Notes: generated from the sequence alone by a model not told the origin. A stretch of 64,000 nucleotides of DNA from Phorcus lineatus (GCA_921293015.1 OV121096.1:21463729-21527728), one strand, 5' to 3'. Counted from the first letter of the stretch, positions 35,101-47,182 are shown. Numbers and translations are program-made.

Positions 35101-38100
35101 GACTGAGATCATTTTGTGAAATGGTCCCCTGGAGAATATTTAATTTCACTTGGAAATGGAAAAAGTAATACAATAAGATTGGCCAGTTTTCCACACAAAA
35201 AATAGTGCCAGTCTTGCAATTGAAAGTTTTGCTGCTGTTTTTGCCCTTTCATGGTTTTGGTTCAAGCACCCTTATACGGTAAAGTACAGGAGATTTCTGA
35301 CTGGACTATCAAGCTCGAGCCCAACTTCCTTCAAAGATGACAAACAGTACTAAGACTTGATTGAGCCCGAGTGATTGGGTTATGTGATTGGGTCATGTGA
35401 TTGGGGTAGGGCTGATAGTGGGGTTTGTCTGTCAAGTCTACTCAATACTTTCAATACCTAATTAAGTACCTGGGAAATCTCCAGACAAGGCAGTTTGCCG
35501 ACTTGAGCACCAGTAAACCCGTACACGGAGTTAGCGCTGATCTTCAACGCCAGCTGTCGGCCGTCCAACACACTCTTCTTGAATGGGTCAGTTTCTTTCT
35601 TTAGGTCAGCTTTGGCTCTGTAACCATGGAATTTACATGATAAAAAGAAATTTTTCAAATAACAATTTATAAGAAGAGTCTCCTCACAGTGCTTCTACAT
35701 TATGCATGAGGAATTTCATAAGAATAGAGATTGTTTGTCACAACCTTTTGGTCATTCTCTCCTAGCAAAACTTGAATAATGGTGAAGATTTGACGGAGGT
35801 TGCAATTTTGTACATGTGACCCACTGACAGGGATATTGATTAGGGATGTCACTATACAGCTTACTCACGATACAGTAAATGCCACATTCTTGCAGATTGA
35901 TACCATTTTACTTATCTCAATTCAATATTTCAACAACATATTAAGCTACGAAACAACATTTAACCCAAAAAATAATCTTGAATCTTGAATCCCGTATTTT
36001 TGTATTTTGGTCAACATGAACCTTAGAAGAAACTCTATCTCAATGAGCATTTTCACAAACTCTGAATTTCTGGGATGATATTAACTGAAATTGAATCGAC
36101 ATTCACTATAATTTGGATTGTGATTTAGTTACTCAATATTCAACTGAACCACGAGGACTCGCCAATGGATCGGTGTATCGTGACATCTCTATCAATGATC
36201 TTTGCAGAGTAAATTGTTGACGTAGAGGGCAGAATAGGAAAAACTGTAAACCTTCATATAAAAATTTCAAACTCTAAAAAAAGATATTTATTTTGCATTC
36301 TTCTTTTTAAAAAAATAATTAAATTTTTATATTGATAAATTCTTACTTTTTTCTGGCTGATAATAGATGTTCTAAGATTTCAGGCAGCAGTCCTTTTCGA
36401 ACAGTGGCTTTGCAGAAAAGATTTCCACTAGGTGTCTTGATGTACTGTTCTTGTGTCAAACTGGGGGTGAGATTTCATAAAATTAAATTCTAAACTATCA
36501 AAGTAATTCTAGCAGCTTACAAAACCATCAGTAATGAACAGTAATTCTCAAAACAAACAGGGGCGGGATAGCGCAGTGGTTAGCGCGTTCGGCTTCGGAT
36601 CAGGAGGTCCGTGGTTCGAATCCCGCCAGGGGCTCGGCAACTTTGTCTGCAGTAGAGAACTGTTCTACACGCAGTCAGGTTTGGGTGCAATGCTACACTG
36701 AGTTTCAGAGCAGTACCATCCATGGTTTGCTAGTTCCAGCCGATGCTCGCAGGTTTCACCGCAATGCATATCCACTATAGTGTTGTGGGCTTTCTCCCTG
36801 CAATAATACTAGCAGCCGCGATATAAGTGAAATAATCTTGAAAGCGGCGTTAAACCCCAACTCACCTCACCTCACCTCAAAACAAACATTACGAAATATC
36901 CTCCTGAATACAAATATTTGTGAATACTTAAGATTTGAATTATTTAAATATGACACGATATGAAGATGCATCGCCATAAGAGACAATATATCCCAATACT
37001 GTTAACATCATTTGTTTAAAATAAACAATTTTAAAAACTGGAAAAAGTTTGTATTCTATTTCAGAGATAACAGTGATTAGAAAAACAGAAAATAAATAAT
37101 ATTTCTGACATTTTACCTGAAATTTCACAGTCTCTCTTATTTTGTGATTTCCCTTCATGTAATGGTAGCTAAGTAATAAGATTACTGTTCTATATCATAT
37201 GTATTCTACTTTCATAAACTGTAGAGAATTGGGATACGTATCGTATAGCAACCACTGTAACGTGATGATAATCGTTCCGCGGGTTCCTTAGCAATTCTCC
37301 CATGATATATTGTCTTGCTTAACAAAATTGGAATCGAAATACATCGTCTCGCCACTCAGGCCATGGTACGAGTCTAATTCCCTGCCATGATCTTAGATCA
37401 GAGGTATATTCACCCTTCCTTCTGTATGACGCTGGGGTTGAGTAGACTTGTGTAGCAGAGGTTGTGTGCCATCATGATGGACGGATATAGAGATGAGAAA
37501 TCAAGCGTTGCAATCGGGCTGTCATAGTATCTGTCAAAATCAAAACAAGTTTAGAAAAGATAAGCATAAACTATTATATCAAAGTTAGAAATCAATAAGA
37601 TGTGTTTGCAATCACATCAAATACCATTATCATTTCTTTAAGGGCATTTTAGAAGCTGGATTGATGACGAAGAACAAGTTATTTTTAGGATATTCAACTT
37701 CTTTATTGCATGAAATGGGACATTTTGGTTAAGATATTAACACCGTCAGTAACATGGATAATGGTGTTAATATCTACTCTGAAACGTTGCATTTCGTGTA
37801 ATAAAGAAGTTGACTATCTGTAACTGAGTAGGAATATAGTATTCCATCATTTTCAGGTACTTTCAAATGGTAGATTCTTATGAAAAATTAGGAACAATGG
37901 AATGCAGAATTTTCTCCTATCCATACCTACCCTTTGACTGGCTCGATGACGGTAGCTCCCTCATATTCATCCCCTGTCTCAACCTTCTGAGCTGGGAGAA
38001 CCAAGTCCTGCTCTTTGGCCTGTAGAGAAACAATCCTCATTAGAAACACAATCTTAACTTACATATAATGCAATATGTTGATAATTAGTCAACAGGGCAT

Positions 38101-41100
38101 ATCAGTATTTTTATATGTGTCTAAAGTGCATAATCACCAATAATGATAAAATTTGTTGATTATCAGCCAACAGGGGATTTTATTCCATCCCCATATGGGT
38201 TGGATATGTATATCAGCTAGAATAGCATCCTGCTACATCAGCGTATTTGTCTCCGCCTAGCTCCATCATATACCCTGATATCCTTTGGCCTAAAACACTC
38301 ATATCGGTTACGGCTAGTTACTCATGGCTATTCATAGCCTACATTGACATTTGTTTGGTATTCTCATCCTGGTTTGTGCCGCTACCGCCGAATGCGAGTC
38401 ATTTCATTGGCTTGCTATATTTAGGGATGCGAACGTTTTAGGCTGAAGGATATAAGGGTATATGATGGAGCTAGGCGGAGACAAATACGCTGATGTAGCA
38501 GGATGCTAGAATAGGGATAATCAGTTTAAAAATCTTTAACTAGACAGAATGGTATCTAGGACATTTTTTTCTGATCCTGAATTGTCGGTTATCTCAAAAT
38601 AGCCCTGCCTTGATCACACTGTGATATTCCCCACACACATTATGGAGACGACTTTTGCAAAGGATGAAAACGGTTTTGGAAAGAAAGCATCTAGACAACT
38701 ACTGTATGGATAAACAAGGTTCATGTTATTTCAATGATGTCGCATGATATATTGTGGATAAAAATAAATATTTCATAAACATTGACTCAGAAGTTCACCA
38801 TTAAGCAGCTCTTGATGGAAATAAGGCGCTATATGAGTTCATTATTATTATCATTCTATTATTCATACAACTATGAATCAAAATAACACTGTTACAAATG
38901 AAGAGTGCCTTATGAAAATACAAGGGACTCTTTTACAACAAGAGTTCAACAACTTACAAAGAATTCCCTTAATTTTTTATTCTATGCACACTAGACCAGA
39001 AAATAAAACACAAAAATCATGTAAAACCAGATTTACCTTTCTGAGGAGTTGGGACATGACTTTAATCTGCTGGCCGCGAGACAGGAGGGAGGGGAGAGGC
39101 ACACCGGTAACACGGGCCATCTCCATGTAGTTGATCACACACATCAGTTTGCCTAGCAACCGCAGAGGTAGAATGGCATCCTTCAAACAATACACCGCTA
39201 GACGTCGACGTGTCTGGTCATTTCCGTTCTGAAAAGAAATACATGAAATCTAGTCACTGTTTTTGTCACAAGTTTACATATATTTCAAAAATGTTGGCCA
39301 ACTTAAATTCTCTAAGACTAAGGTTACCTCAATTCAAAGTTATATGGGTTAAGGCCGCCTTTTGCACTAAGGGAGCTTTGTGAAATAAGGGCCAGGTTTA
39401 CATAAATATTCATTATTGATTAACTGTGTGCAGGTGTAAATGATAGGCAGATGAATGCAGGAGTGGTCTCCCCTACCTGTAGATCTGTAATGATGGAATG
39501 TTGCACGTCTTCCTTCTGTTCTTGCAGGAAGTGGAAGGATACTGCATTTAGGGTGTAGGACCGCAGTTTGTAGTCTCGCAGCAAAATCTAAAAAAGAATA
39601 TGAATTCAATTCACAATTTGTGGGATTTGCTAAAAAAACGTTTTCTTAAAAGTAGCTATCTTCTGAAAGAAGGAAGCTAAAATACTTAAAATATTGCTAC
39701 ATCAAATGTAATCTATTTCAAACCAAGTAATCTTGTTACATGTTTGCAATGGACAATAATATCGTATGTACCAAAATCTTTTATTTTATTACCTCAACAA
39801 CTACTAAATACCATTCAACAGTTAAAAAATCTTGTATTTCTCAAACCTGCAATAAATCAAACTGTGTTCTTCCTTCAATGTTGATAACTTTGTTTTCTCT
39901 CTTTCCCATTTGTTTGCTCTGAAACATGGCCTCCTTCACGACAGAAACTGTGTTTGTGATTCGACCGAGATACGGGAAAGTCTTCGCCTTTAAATGGGAT
40001 GCTCTGTTCAGGAGATATGGAAAGTCAAAGTTCTGGATGTTGTAGCCAGTTATCAAATCAGGGTCCACATCCCTCACGAACGCAGCCCATTTCTGAAATA
40101 ATTTTTAAACATTAAAGCACTTGCATGGAAGAGGAACCATTGTGAGTGGGTTTGGATTTATCTAGTTTCAAATAATATTTCAGTTTTTAAACAACCGCTA
40201 ACCTAGACTTTATCACTTCTCGAAGTAATGATTCTGTTAATGACGTCACAAAAAGGGCATGTGACCAGTCATGCATTCACTGGTTTGTGGCCAGATAGAT
40301 CTAAGCGGCCCATCACAAGTGGCATTCAAAACGGCTTTCATTTGAGTGGCACTTTGATGCACAATATTGTAATCAGGGATTCATATATTCGTAAGAAAAC
40401 AGTGAAATATATTTGTGGTTATGTAAACTTTAAATCATCCAAAAGAGAAAGGGATCAAAAGATGAGGGGAAGAGAATGACAAAAAGGTATATTGAGAGAC
40501 AGGCAGAAGGTTTTAGAACAACTTAAATTTGGTCTTGCTTCTATCCATTCAGTGGAAGCTTAGGTGCCCCTACAAGGAGAATGTCAGCTTTGAGTGGCAT
40601 AGCACAAAAACCACCACACCGCAATAGGGTACGGTGGCAAATGGCGGAATAAGAAATATACTCGTTGATTAGATTGCAGAAATCAGAAACGGAAATACTA
40701 AAACAGGAAAAGAGAAGTGATTGATTAACCTGAATTTCAGAAACAACATTATCCAGTATCTTGATTTGTATTTATAGAAAACCAGACTATTGCCGCGGCT
40801 CTTGTGAATGTGACTGTATATATAAGTAAATGCATATATATATGACGAATGTATGTGGTTCAATATTTATTTAAATCTATCAAATGCTATATATTTGGCT
40901 TTGGAGAGAATACGTGCAAGGTTTTGAACTGATTTTAGAATAGATGGAATTAAGCACGTATTTGTCAATAAAATTTCATGAAAACCTGAGTGTCTCTTAC
41001 TGTACAGAAGTGAGTCAAATCCTGATTGATAATAAAATATCAGAGGTAACCAATTCCATACCTCCAGTAGCTCTTTCTCGGACATGTAGGAAAGTACCAC

Positions 41101-44100
41101 AGATCCCACAACTGGTGCACATGTGTTCAGTGTGAACACATTACGGATGAACGGATCTTGATCGCCTTGCTTGATGACCATATTAGCGATCTGGATCACT
41201 GGATCTTTGTCAGCCTCTGGGAACACTCCTGCAAGAAAGGATTACATTAAAACAATATTACGAAAAAATGATGGACATGTCACCAAAATATAGGTCATAT
41301 AAAGGTTAAATTGGCAAATATGTGTCCTCTGAATAAATAATATAAACCCCGATACATTAATAACAATAAAAATACATTGCGTAAATTAGATACAGGAAGT
41401 AAGTTAAAGAGAAGTAGAATTTAGTTTCAAGTCATAGTCAAATTCTTACCCTTTCTCCCTGCACACTCAATGTCAAAGCTGAGAATCCTGAAGGGCGCGA
41501 CCTTTGACCACTCGCCCTCGGCTGGGTGCGATATGAAGTCCTCCCACGACACATCTAATTCGATCTGACATCGCGATATGGCCGGTAGATCTGGACTGTC
41601 TTTGTTACGCAGCTGGTACTTCCCTGCAGGGATCTCAATCCAGTTGCAGCCAACAACGTGGGTGTCTACCATAAACCTGATGAGAAAAAGGATCTGAATT
41701 AGCTACATGGGCAAATATATTGGGTTGATAGTATTTCAGAAATTTGCTCGGCCAGTATTGCCCTGGTTACTCGATGTCATGAATGATGCTACGCTACCTT
41801 GAAAGTAAATTTTGGTTCAATTCCCAAATTTGACCCTTTAAGTGGTAAATAAAACTTCACATTCATATTTTGTATTTATTACTTGTCCTTATAAGATACT
41901 GCAGTGTAATATTTATATGGCGATATTAAAGTAGTGTAATTATGCTGTAGATTTTGGTTTAACTCCTCAATTTCATATCTTTAGTAATAAATAAAACATT
42001 GTTTTCGTGCTTTTTTTAAATACAATGCTCATGACACCTCCGACATCATATTGTCAGAGAATTATCAGTCTTCATTTTTGGTATAGACCTATATATAATA
42101 TATATCCCTTATATCTGTCCATGTAATTTCAAAACAGGTCAGGCACACTGGTTAAACTACACAACTTTTCTCTCCTAACCGAGGTAACTCAAGTCATATC
42201 CATCTATGCAGACCATTGCCTCATTTTGGGCACTTTCTGAAGTTTTGGCAAATTTTCAAAGTTGCAAAAGATGACAACACAAACTCTCTGTCGAACACAT
42301 CTTGCACAGGATGCTTTGTTGTACCGAAAGCCATCTGTCATATTCTGTGACCATGTTTTATCAAAAAGACTTGCGTGTACACTTCACAGTCAAATAATTT
42401 CTTTCCAAAAACAAACAGAACTGAACGAGGATTTGTAAGATATAACATTTGAAAAGGTATCGCTTATTGCACAACTAACTTTGATTGCATCCAATTAGGT
42501 TTCTCCATTTATGGCCCAGAAAGCGCACAAATTACAACAAAGATTAGCATAGAAGGATATGACTCAAGCTACCTCTTTGGGGAGAGTGTACTAGACAACT
42601 GGATAGGACTGTAGCATAAAAGCTATAAACACAGAGACCAATGGCAGGAGATGATTGAAAAGTTATCAGTGACGCCTGAACACCCCCTTTGATGATGATG
42701 ATGATTATAATGAGCAATAATTCTTTGAAGGCAGACAGTCAGAACTATTCAGATTCAAATACAAATAACAGCTGATACTTAAAATTTCATAGACAACAGC
42801 TTGATTGCCACAACTCGTTTATATTGAAAGCGGTGAGAAACTGTACTGATTTCTTACCTGATCTCGAAATCGATGTTACTTTCATATGTCTGAAAGCCGT
42901 ATTGAGAGTACCCAGGACAGACAAACCCCTGCTCTAGGAGTCGACGAGATGGGGCAATCAGTCTCGGTAACGCCACTGTGATCTTCAGGTAGGGGATCTT
43001 TCTGTTTCCATGGTAACCATAAATACCTATAAGAGTGAGTGAGTAATCGTTTAGCGCCGCTTGGGCAATATTTCAGCCAATAGCAATGTTAAATACCTGA
43101 TAGAAATCTTATAAATCAAAAATATTAAATTTTTCTTTTCTTAATCTACTATTTCTCTCATTGTGCAGCGCTAGTGAATGTCCCGCTAATGATGGGATCA
43201 TGAGAAACATATATATACTCTTGGTAACGGTGTATGCCACTTATGGAAGGAGCTTAAGGAGATCACAATTGAAAAAGACAGTGACTGGTCATTTTGCTTA
43301 CTTTCTTTCATTAAGAGATCTACAGCTAGCACTGCATGAATTATTCCCTCTCTGTTTGATCTCAAATCCTTCTTTACAGCTGCATCAAGGGCATCCTGAG
43401 CAAAATTAAAAAATGATAAAAAACATAAAATTAGTTTCCATGAAAACTACAAAAATATAGATAAAAATATCAAGAAGTTGAAACCCAAACTGCACATCAA
43501 TACAAGCTGCCCAATCTACAAAACAAGTTTCGCTGAGCATGGTCATACAGTTTTTGAATTCTGTGCCAGAAACTATATCTTGATTATAAAGAATTGAGCC
43601 TTATCCCCAGCCCAAATTAGCTACTAATTAAATAAAAAACATCACAAGTGGAAACATTTTCAATCTAATTTTACATCACTAAGAGCTAAAACTGTCATTA
43701 GTTTGCAAAAATTTACTAAGTCATACTAAAGTCAGGAGGGTAAAATACCATTGAACTCTTGCGTTAAAATAATGATTTACCACAGATTGAATCTTCAATC
43801 ATTTATATAACTTGGTGATAACACACACACGATAGCCTTTTGACCTGCACAAACTGAAAGTCACTGTGTAGATGACAATATCAATCAATAGATTCTTTAT
43901 GCAATATATTTACCTTAAATGCGCCACAATCCTTCTCCTTAAAGCCAGGTTGTGCTGGCACGAAGAAATATGCAGCAAAGCCGTGTATGTGAGCCAAAAC
44001 ACTGTTACCGTTCTGTGTGATGCCATACATGCGAATGATAGGAACCGGACCCTGTGTAGCACCTGGCATTCCCTTCAAGTGCTTACCTGTCAATATACAT

Positions 44101-47100
44101 TTTATCAATCAAATTCAGGTGGAAACACGATTCAGGTGATTTTGATTTTTATGCTTGTTTTACAATTAAGGTGATGTTCCTTATTGGTGCCTGTCGAGGG
44201 CACCCAAATCAAGTGCATTAAAAATTGCCTTACAAAAGTGATCCTTTGTCCATAAGTTCCAAAGCAAAAATTAAATGAATTCAATCTTTTGAAGCACATT
44301 AAAAAATGGTATGCATACCATAGGAAGGCTTTTCTGATAAGTTTCTTTTTTATTTTGTAATATAAGTTGGAAAGTAGTGAACAAATATTTAGCAGAGATA
44401 ACAGTATACCTCAATGCATAGCAAAGTAAACGTTTGTCAATTGTAAAAATCAATCAAAAAGATTAACATACATGACAATGTCATTCAATATGAACACAAG
44501 AAGGTAATTACTTCGAAATGTAAAAATACCCATCACATTTGTAATGAAAAATAGGCACTATACGCCTGGTGAGCTTAAGAATCCAACTGAAATTTATTTT
44601 TCACCTACCAACATAGTTATCAACGTCAAGCTGTTGGAAGACCACTTTGTCAGACTTTGGGTCAAGAACTGGGGGCGGAGGTCGGCGCCACTTCTCCCCA
44701 AAAGTGTGTTTGTCCAGACCACCAGGAGCATCACCAGACCCTGGCAATCAATATAATATTCATTACTTATTCTTTTTTAAATATATTTTCTTATCGATAG
44801 AAATTATAAGATATTAAAAAAATCAATATCTACCAGGACACATATTAATCATTTATTCTTCTTTGAAACTGGAATTGCGAATTGCCTTTAGAGATATAGT
44901 GGATATCACTGTGGAGAAATTTCAATCAGTGACATTTAGGTTCAGAAAATTGCTATCAACACTTTTCAACCAAATTTGTTAAAGTGACACATAGTATGTT
45001 TGACGATTTTTATATGTCGGTTAAATCCGAGTCAAAATACCATTTGACCTGAGTTAAGTTCAAATCGATCCTCTAAATTTTCATCTTTATGTTTAAAATG
45101 TCAAAATAATCAGATTTTCTCGTTTTCAATGATACATAAAAAACAGCGATATAAATGTACGGAAGTAAAAAATATGCGTCCAATTTTCATGAATATTAGT
45201 TAAAGGACCTCCTTAACACTACCAATCAATATTTGTCTTTGTCTCTACTGTATATAGTTTCCAAAATTACGTTTGAGTCAATGGCGCATGCCATTGTCCA
45301 GTTTTCGATCACAAAAACGGACTGTAATCTGCGTCACTGTACTGAAGTAATAAGCACTAAGATACTGAATTTCAGAAAGAACCACTACTTCTCGATAAAT
45401 TAACACCATTTATGAAGCTTGACATAATTGACTCCAACAACATACTCTGTGGCCCTTTAAGGAATGGAAGCAAGAAATAAACACATCAGCTCAATTTGGC
45501 TCAAATGAAAGAACCTACCTGAGGCCATATTGTCTTCCATCATTTCATTCTCAAAATCTTCCATCATAGCAAGGTCAGCTTCAAACTGAGATGGGTCGTC
45601 ATCATCATCACCTCTATAAACAGAAGAGAAATTAAATTGAGAGATAATCTTACCACTCACTTTGAGTTCAAAGTCATAGGATTACTTTTGAATGGCAACT
45701 AAACTGAACTAATTATTATTCACCAGCAAAAAGCTGATTACTTACACCAAACTTTTCTGTTGCTTCTGCAATGATTTTCTTTTTTTATGCCTGTTTTACA
45801 GTTTAGGGTGACGCTGCTTATTGGCCTCTGTCGTTTCAGCTAGGAGGGAACACAAATCAAGTGCACCCCATCGCAAGTGCGATATACTGTAAATCTGGTA
45901 ATTCCATAGCCGATACTTATGACAAGCGCATTCTTCATTGAGTTTATCACATTTTAATGTTTATTTCTGTATTTGAAAAAGGTATGCAAGTGTTATTGTT
46001 CTATTTCATAGCGTTTGAGAAATGATGTGGCAAGCCTATCGTTCGACATCAGCAATGGATAAGGTGTTTTGAATTTCAATATTGAGGTGTAGAATCATAA
46101 GAATGCAGGCAAAGTTCTGAAAATTGTTGCAAATGTTAGAGGAAAGATTGATGTTAGTGATGACCTATTTGTCTGGCGTGCCTAAAAGATTGCCTTCAAA
46201 AAAGTGATTCTATGACTTTAACTAGAGTTTGTTAAGCTCCTATCATACCATGTTCATGGAAGTGAGAGAAAGTGGTTATTGTCAGTTACCTAGTCAATAT
46301 CGATTAAAAATTACATGTATTGCAAGTTGCAATTGTAACAACATCATAACCTGTATACTATCTTTATTACTCGCCCGTGTAAGATACTGCAGTGTAATAT
46401 TTATATGGCGATATTAAACTAGTGTAATACCACTGCACGTATGACGTCATAATATTGTGTAGTTATGACGTTACAATATTAGCACTGCCGTCACAATGGC
46501 TGCCAAGTCGCGGAAATGTTTCGTTTAGTACACTTTCGGCTATCATGCTTGATTACTGATGTCAAGTAATAAACAGAATACTAAACTTCCTTCCATTTAA
46601 TAGTATTTTTATTAAACTTGTAAATGATTTTGTATCAAACTCGCTTTCGCTCGTTTTATACTTAATCATTAACTCGTTTAATAAAAATAGTATAAAATGG
46701 AAGGTCGTTTAGTATCCTCTATATATGAATTGACTATTATCATAACAATATGATCTTTATCATGCAATATTATTGTCATAGGCTAGATAGTTCAGTTATT
46801 CAGGGCATTAAGTAAAATAACATATAATTTTACCGTTATCATATTTTCACTGACGAACAGAATTAACAGTTAGAAATGAAGTTGAGGGCCTTCTTTTCTA
46901 ATGCACTAACGCCACTAAGAATGCTTAGTTGGTTGCAAGTCTCTATGGAAACTTTAATGTAATGTCAAAGAATGGCATTTAATATTAGCCTCATAAATGA
47001 TAAAAGATTGTTTTATTAATCAAAGGAGGCATTTTGTTTCCTGACAATCAAACCGTCAAAGATACAACTAACGAAACCACTTATCAACCTGGGTTGATCT

Positions 47101-47182
47101 TAGATTCTGAGATTATCTTTTATTACCGAATTTTTTTTGAAGGACCAGGTCCTCTCCCTGGAGTTCCTTTTCTCTTGTCCAT
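27597..47182 (-). CDS. POLD1: DNA polymerase delta catalytic subunit, 24 coding exons, 1096 aa
   Basis: Catalytic subunit of the lagging-strand replicase, nuclear, working with PCNA. Exons: 47127-47182, 45519-45613, 44609-44740, 43914-44086, 43302-43395, 42858-43026, 41450-41676, 41062-41228, 39847-40092, 39477-39587, 39037-39228, 37931-38019, 37414-37530, 36347-36460, 35470-35617, 34636-34731, 34022-34159, 33304-33476, 32768-32920, 30504-30606, 29872-30004, 29075-29188, 28063-28216, 27597-27693. Every junction is GT-AG and phases are consistent; the sum is 3291 nt, against ~1107 residues in the human protein. The N-terminus starts MDKRKG with a basic nuclear-signal-like patch (KRK...KKIR), then an acidic DDDDD stretch. 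No break, missing motif or frameshift was found. Exon 1 begins just after an acceptor (AG at 47194-47193), so a noncoding exon lies upstream. Confidence 0.97.
28285..28558 (+). mobile_element. MITE family 1, partial, POLD1 intron 22
   Basis: Shares blocks such as GAGTTTCCAAAATTATGTTG and CATTTATGAAGTTTTAATAT with 44979-45460 in the same orientation, ending CAACATACTG. The left terminal repeat is missing. Confidence 0.5.
29543..29670 (-). mobile_element. SINE internal fragment, POLD1 intron 21
   Basis: GATTGCAGGGAGAAAG and GGAGAAACCTGCGAGCATCG match the body of the SINEs at 36560-36877 and 51690-51950. The tRNA head is degraded. Minus orientation. Confidence 0.6.
30856..32191. mobile_element. 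1336-bp foldback element with ~465-bp inverted arms, POLD1 intron 19
   Basis: Left arm 30856-31319 and right arm 31722-32191 are near-identical inverted copies (roughly 95%) around a ~400-bp centre. Ends are CAGGCCTACCATAC...GTATGGTAGGCCTG, flanked by a 5-bp duplication CACCT (30851-30855 and 32192-32196). From the tip inward each arm is built of ~11 degenerate 21-bp units (for example GAAACTGACCACAAATCGTCT). The CAGGC end and 5-bp duplication fit a hAT-like or similar cut-and-paste class (inference). Open frames of ~100-120 codons in both arms are by-products of the 21-bp period. No transposase. Confidence 0.85.
32231..32288 (-). repeat. SINE 3'-tail fragment (GAGTGAG core)
   Basis: GTGAGTGAGTGAGTTATTGT followed by TTTAACGCC...GGCAATATTTCAGCCA. 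It is the complement of the 3' domain seen at the ends of the complete SINEs and at 43031-43085. Confidence 0.55.
36560..36877 (+). mobile_element. Arg-tRNA-derived SINE, complete, POLD1 intron 13
   Basis: The head GGGATAGCGCAGTGGTTAGC (A box) through GTGGTTCGAATCCCGCC (B box) includes the anticodon-arm sequence CTTCGGATCAG seen in tRNA-Arg(TCG). The body has TGCAATAATACTAGCAGCCG and the conserved GCGGCGTTAAAC. The tail is (CTCAC)n. Flanked by an 11-base duplication CAAAACAAACA (36549-36559 and 36878-36888). Pol III SINE, needing LINE machinery. Confidence 0.88.
37687..37822. mobile_element. Hairpin MITE, POLD1 intron 12
   Basis: ATATTCAACTTCTTTATTGC ... AGATATTAACACC on the left is the imperfect complement of GGTGTTAATATCT ... 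TAATAAAGAAGTTGACTATC on the right. Arms ~58 bp with a ~20-bp loop. Not coding. Confidence 0.55.
38224..38507. mobile_element. 284-bp MITE with ~80-bp TIRs, POLD1 intron 11
   Basis: AGCATCCTGCTACATCAGCG... and its complement ...CGCTGATGTAGCAGGATGCT match perfectly over ~54 bp, then diverge over ~30 more. Flanked by a 5-bp duplication AGAAT (38219-38223 and 38508-38512). No open frame of note. Confidence 0.85.
39037..41676 (-). other. POLD1: POLD1 3'-5' exonuclease domain exons (7-11)
   Basis: Exo [13 protein letters not shown] (Asp308, Glu310) ends exon 7. Exo [17 protein letters not shown] (Asp394) is in exon 9. Exo [11 protein letters not shown] (Asp507) is in exon 11. All catalytic acidic residues known from B-family proofreading domains are present, so proofreading should be intact. 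Confidence 0.95.
41875..41944 (+). repeat. Fragment of the 46364/56834 repeat family, POLD1 intron 6
   Basis: TATTACTTGTCCTTATAAGA and TACTGCAGTGTAATATTTAT match the left part of the copy at 46364-46725. Confidence 0.55.
43031..43090 (-). repeat. SINE tail fragment abutting POLD1 exon 6 acceptor
   Basis: On the minus strand, GGCTGAAATATTGCCCAAGC, GGCGCTAAACG and ATTACTCACTCACTC run directly into TTATAG, the acceptor of exon 6 (exon starts 43026). The SINE tail thus supplies the pyrimidine-rich tract of the splice site. Confidence 0.65.
44147..44245 (+). repeat. Dispersed repeat pair with 45783-45875
   Basis: TTTTTATGCTTGTTTTACA, CTTATTGGTGCCTGTCG and CAAATCAAGTGCA recur at 45783-45875 in POLD1 intron 1 in the same orientation and order. 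Short, noncoding, unclassified. Confidence 0.45.
44979..45460 (+). mobile_element. MITE family 1, full copy, POLD1 intron 2
   Basis: TTAAAGTGACACATAGTATG at the left and CATACTCTGTGGCCCTTTAA at the right, 482 bp, with the same interior as 2596-3047 (inverted) and 28285-28558. It lies wholly between exons 2 and 3, ending 59 bases from the exon 2 donor. Confidence 0.7.
46364..46725 (+). mobile_element. Repeat family R1 copy with terminal hairpin, POLD1 intron 1
   Basis: Starts TTATTACTCGCCCGTGTAAG and ends at AGTATCCTCTATATA. The right part (46579-46714) folds as a long hairpin around CTCGCTTTCGCTCG, with arms ACTAAACTTCCTTCCATTT and AAAATGGAAGGTCGTTTAGT. An inverted second copy lies at 56834-57197. 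Confidence 0.65.

Larger units (their letters stand above)
34022..38019 (-). other. POLD1: POLD1 polymerase palm/finger exons (12-17)
   Basis: Motif [19 protein letters not shown] (Asp594) is in exon 13. Motif [15 protein letters not shown] (Lys686-Gly694) is in exon 15. Motif [11 protein letters not shown] (Asp747, Asp749) is in exon 17. These are the metal-binding aspartates and nucleotide-binding lysine of B-family polymerases, all conserved. Confidence 0.95.

Noticed and set aside
36560-36635. Functional tRNA-Arg gene
   Set aside because: It continues into a SINE body and tail with a target duplication, and the acceptor ends do not pair well.
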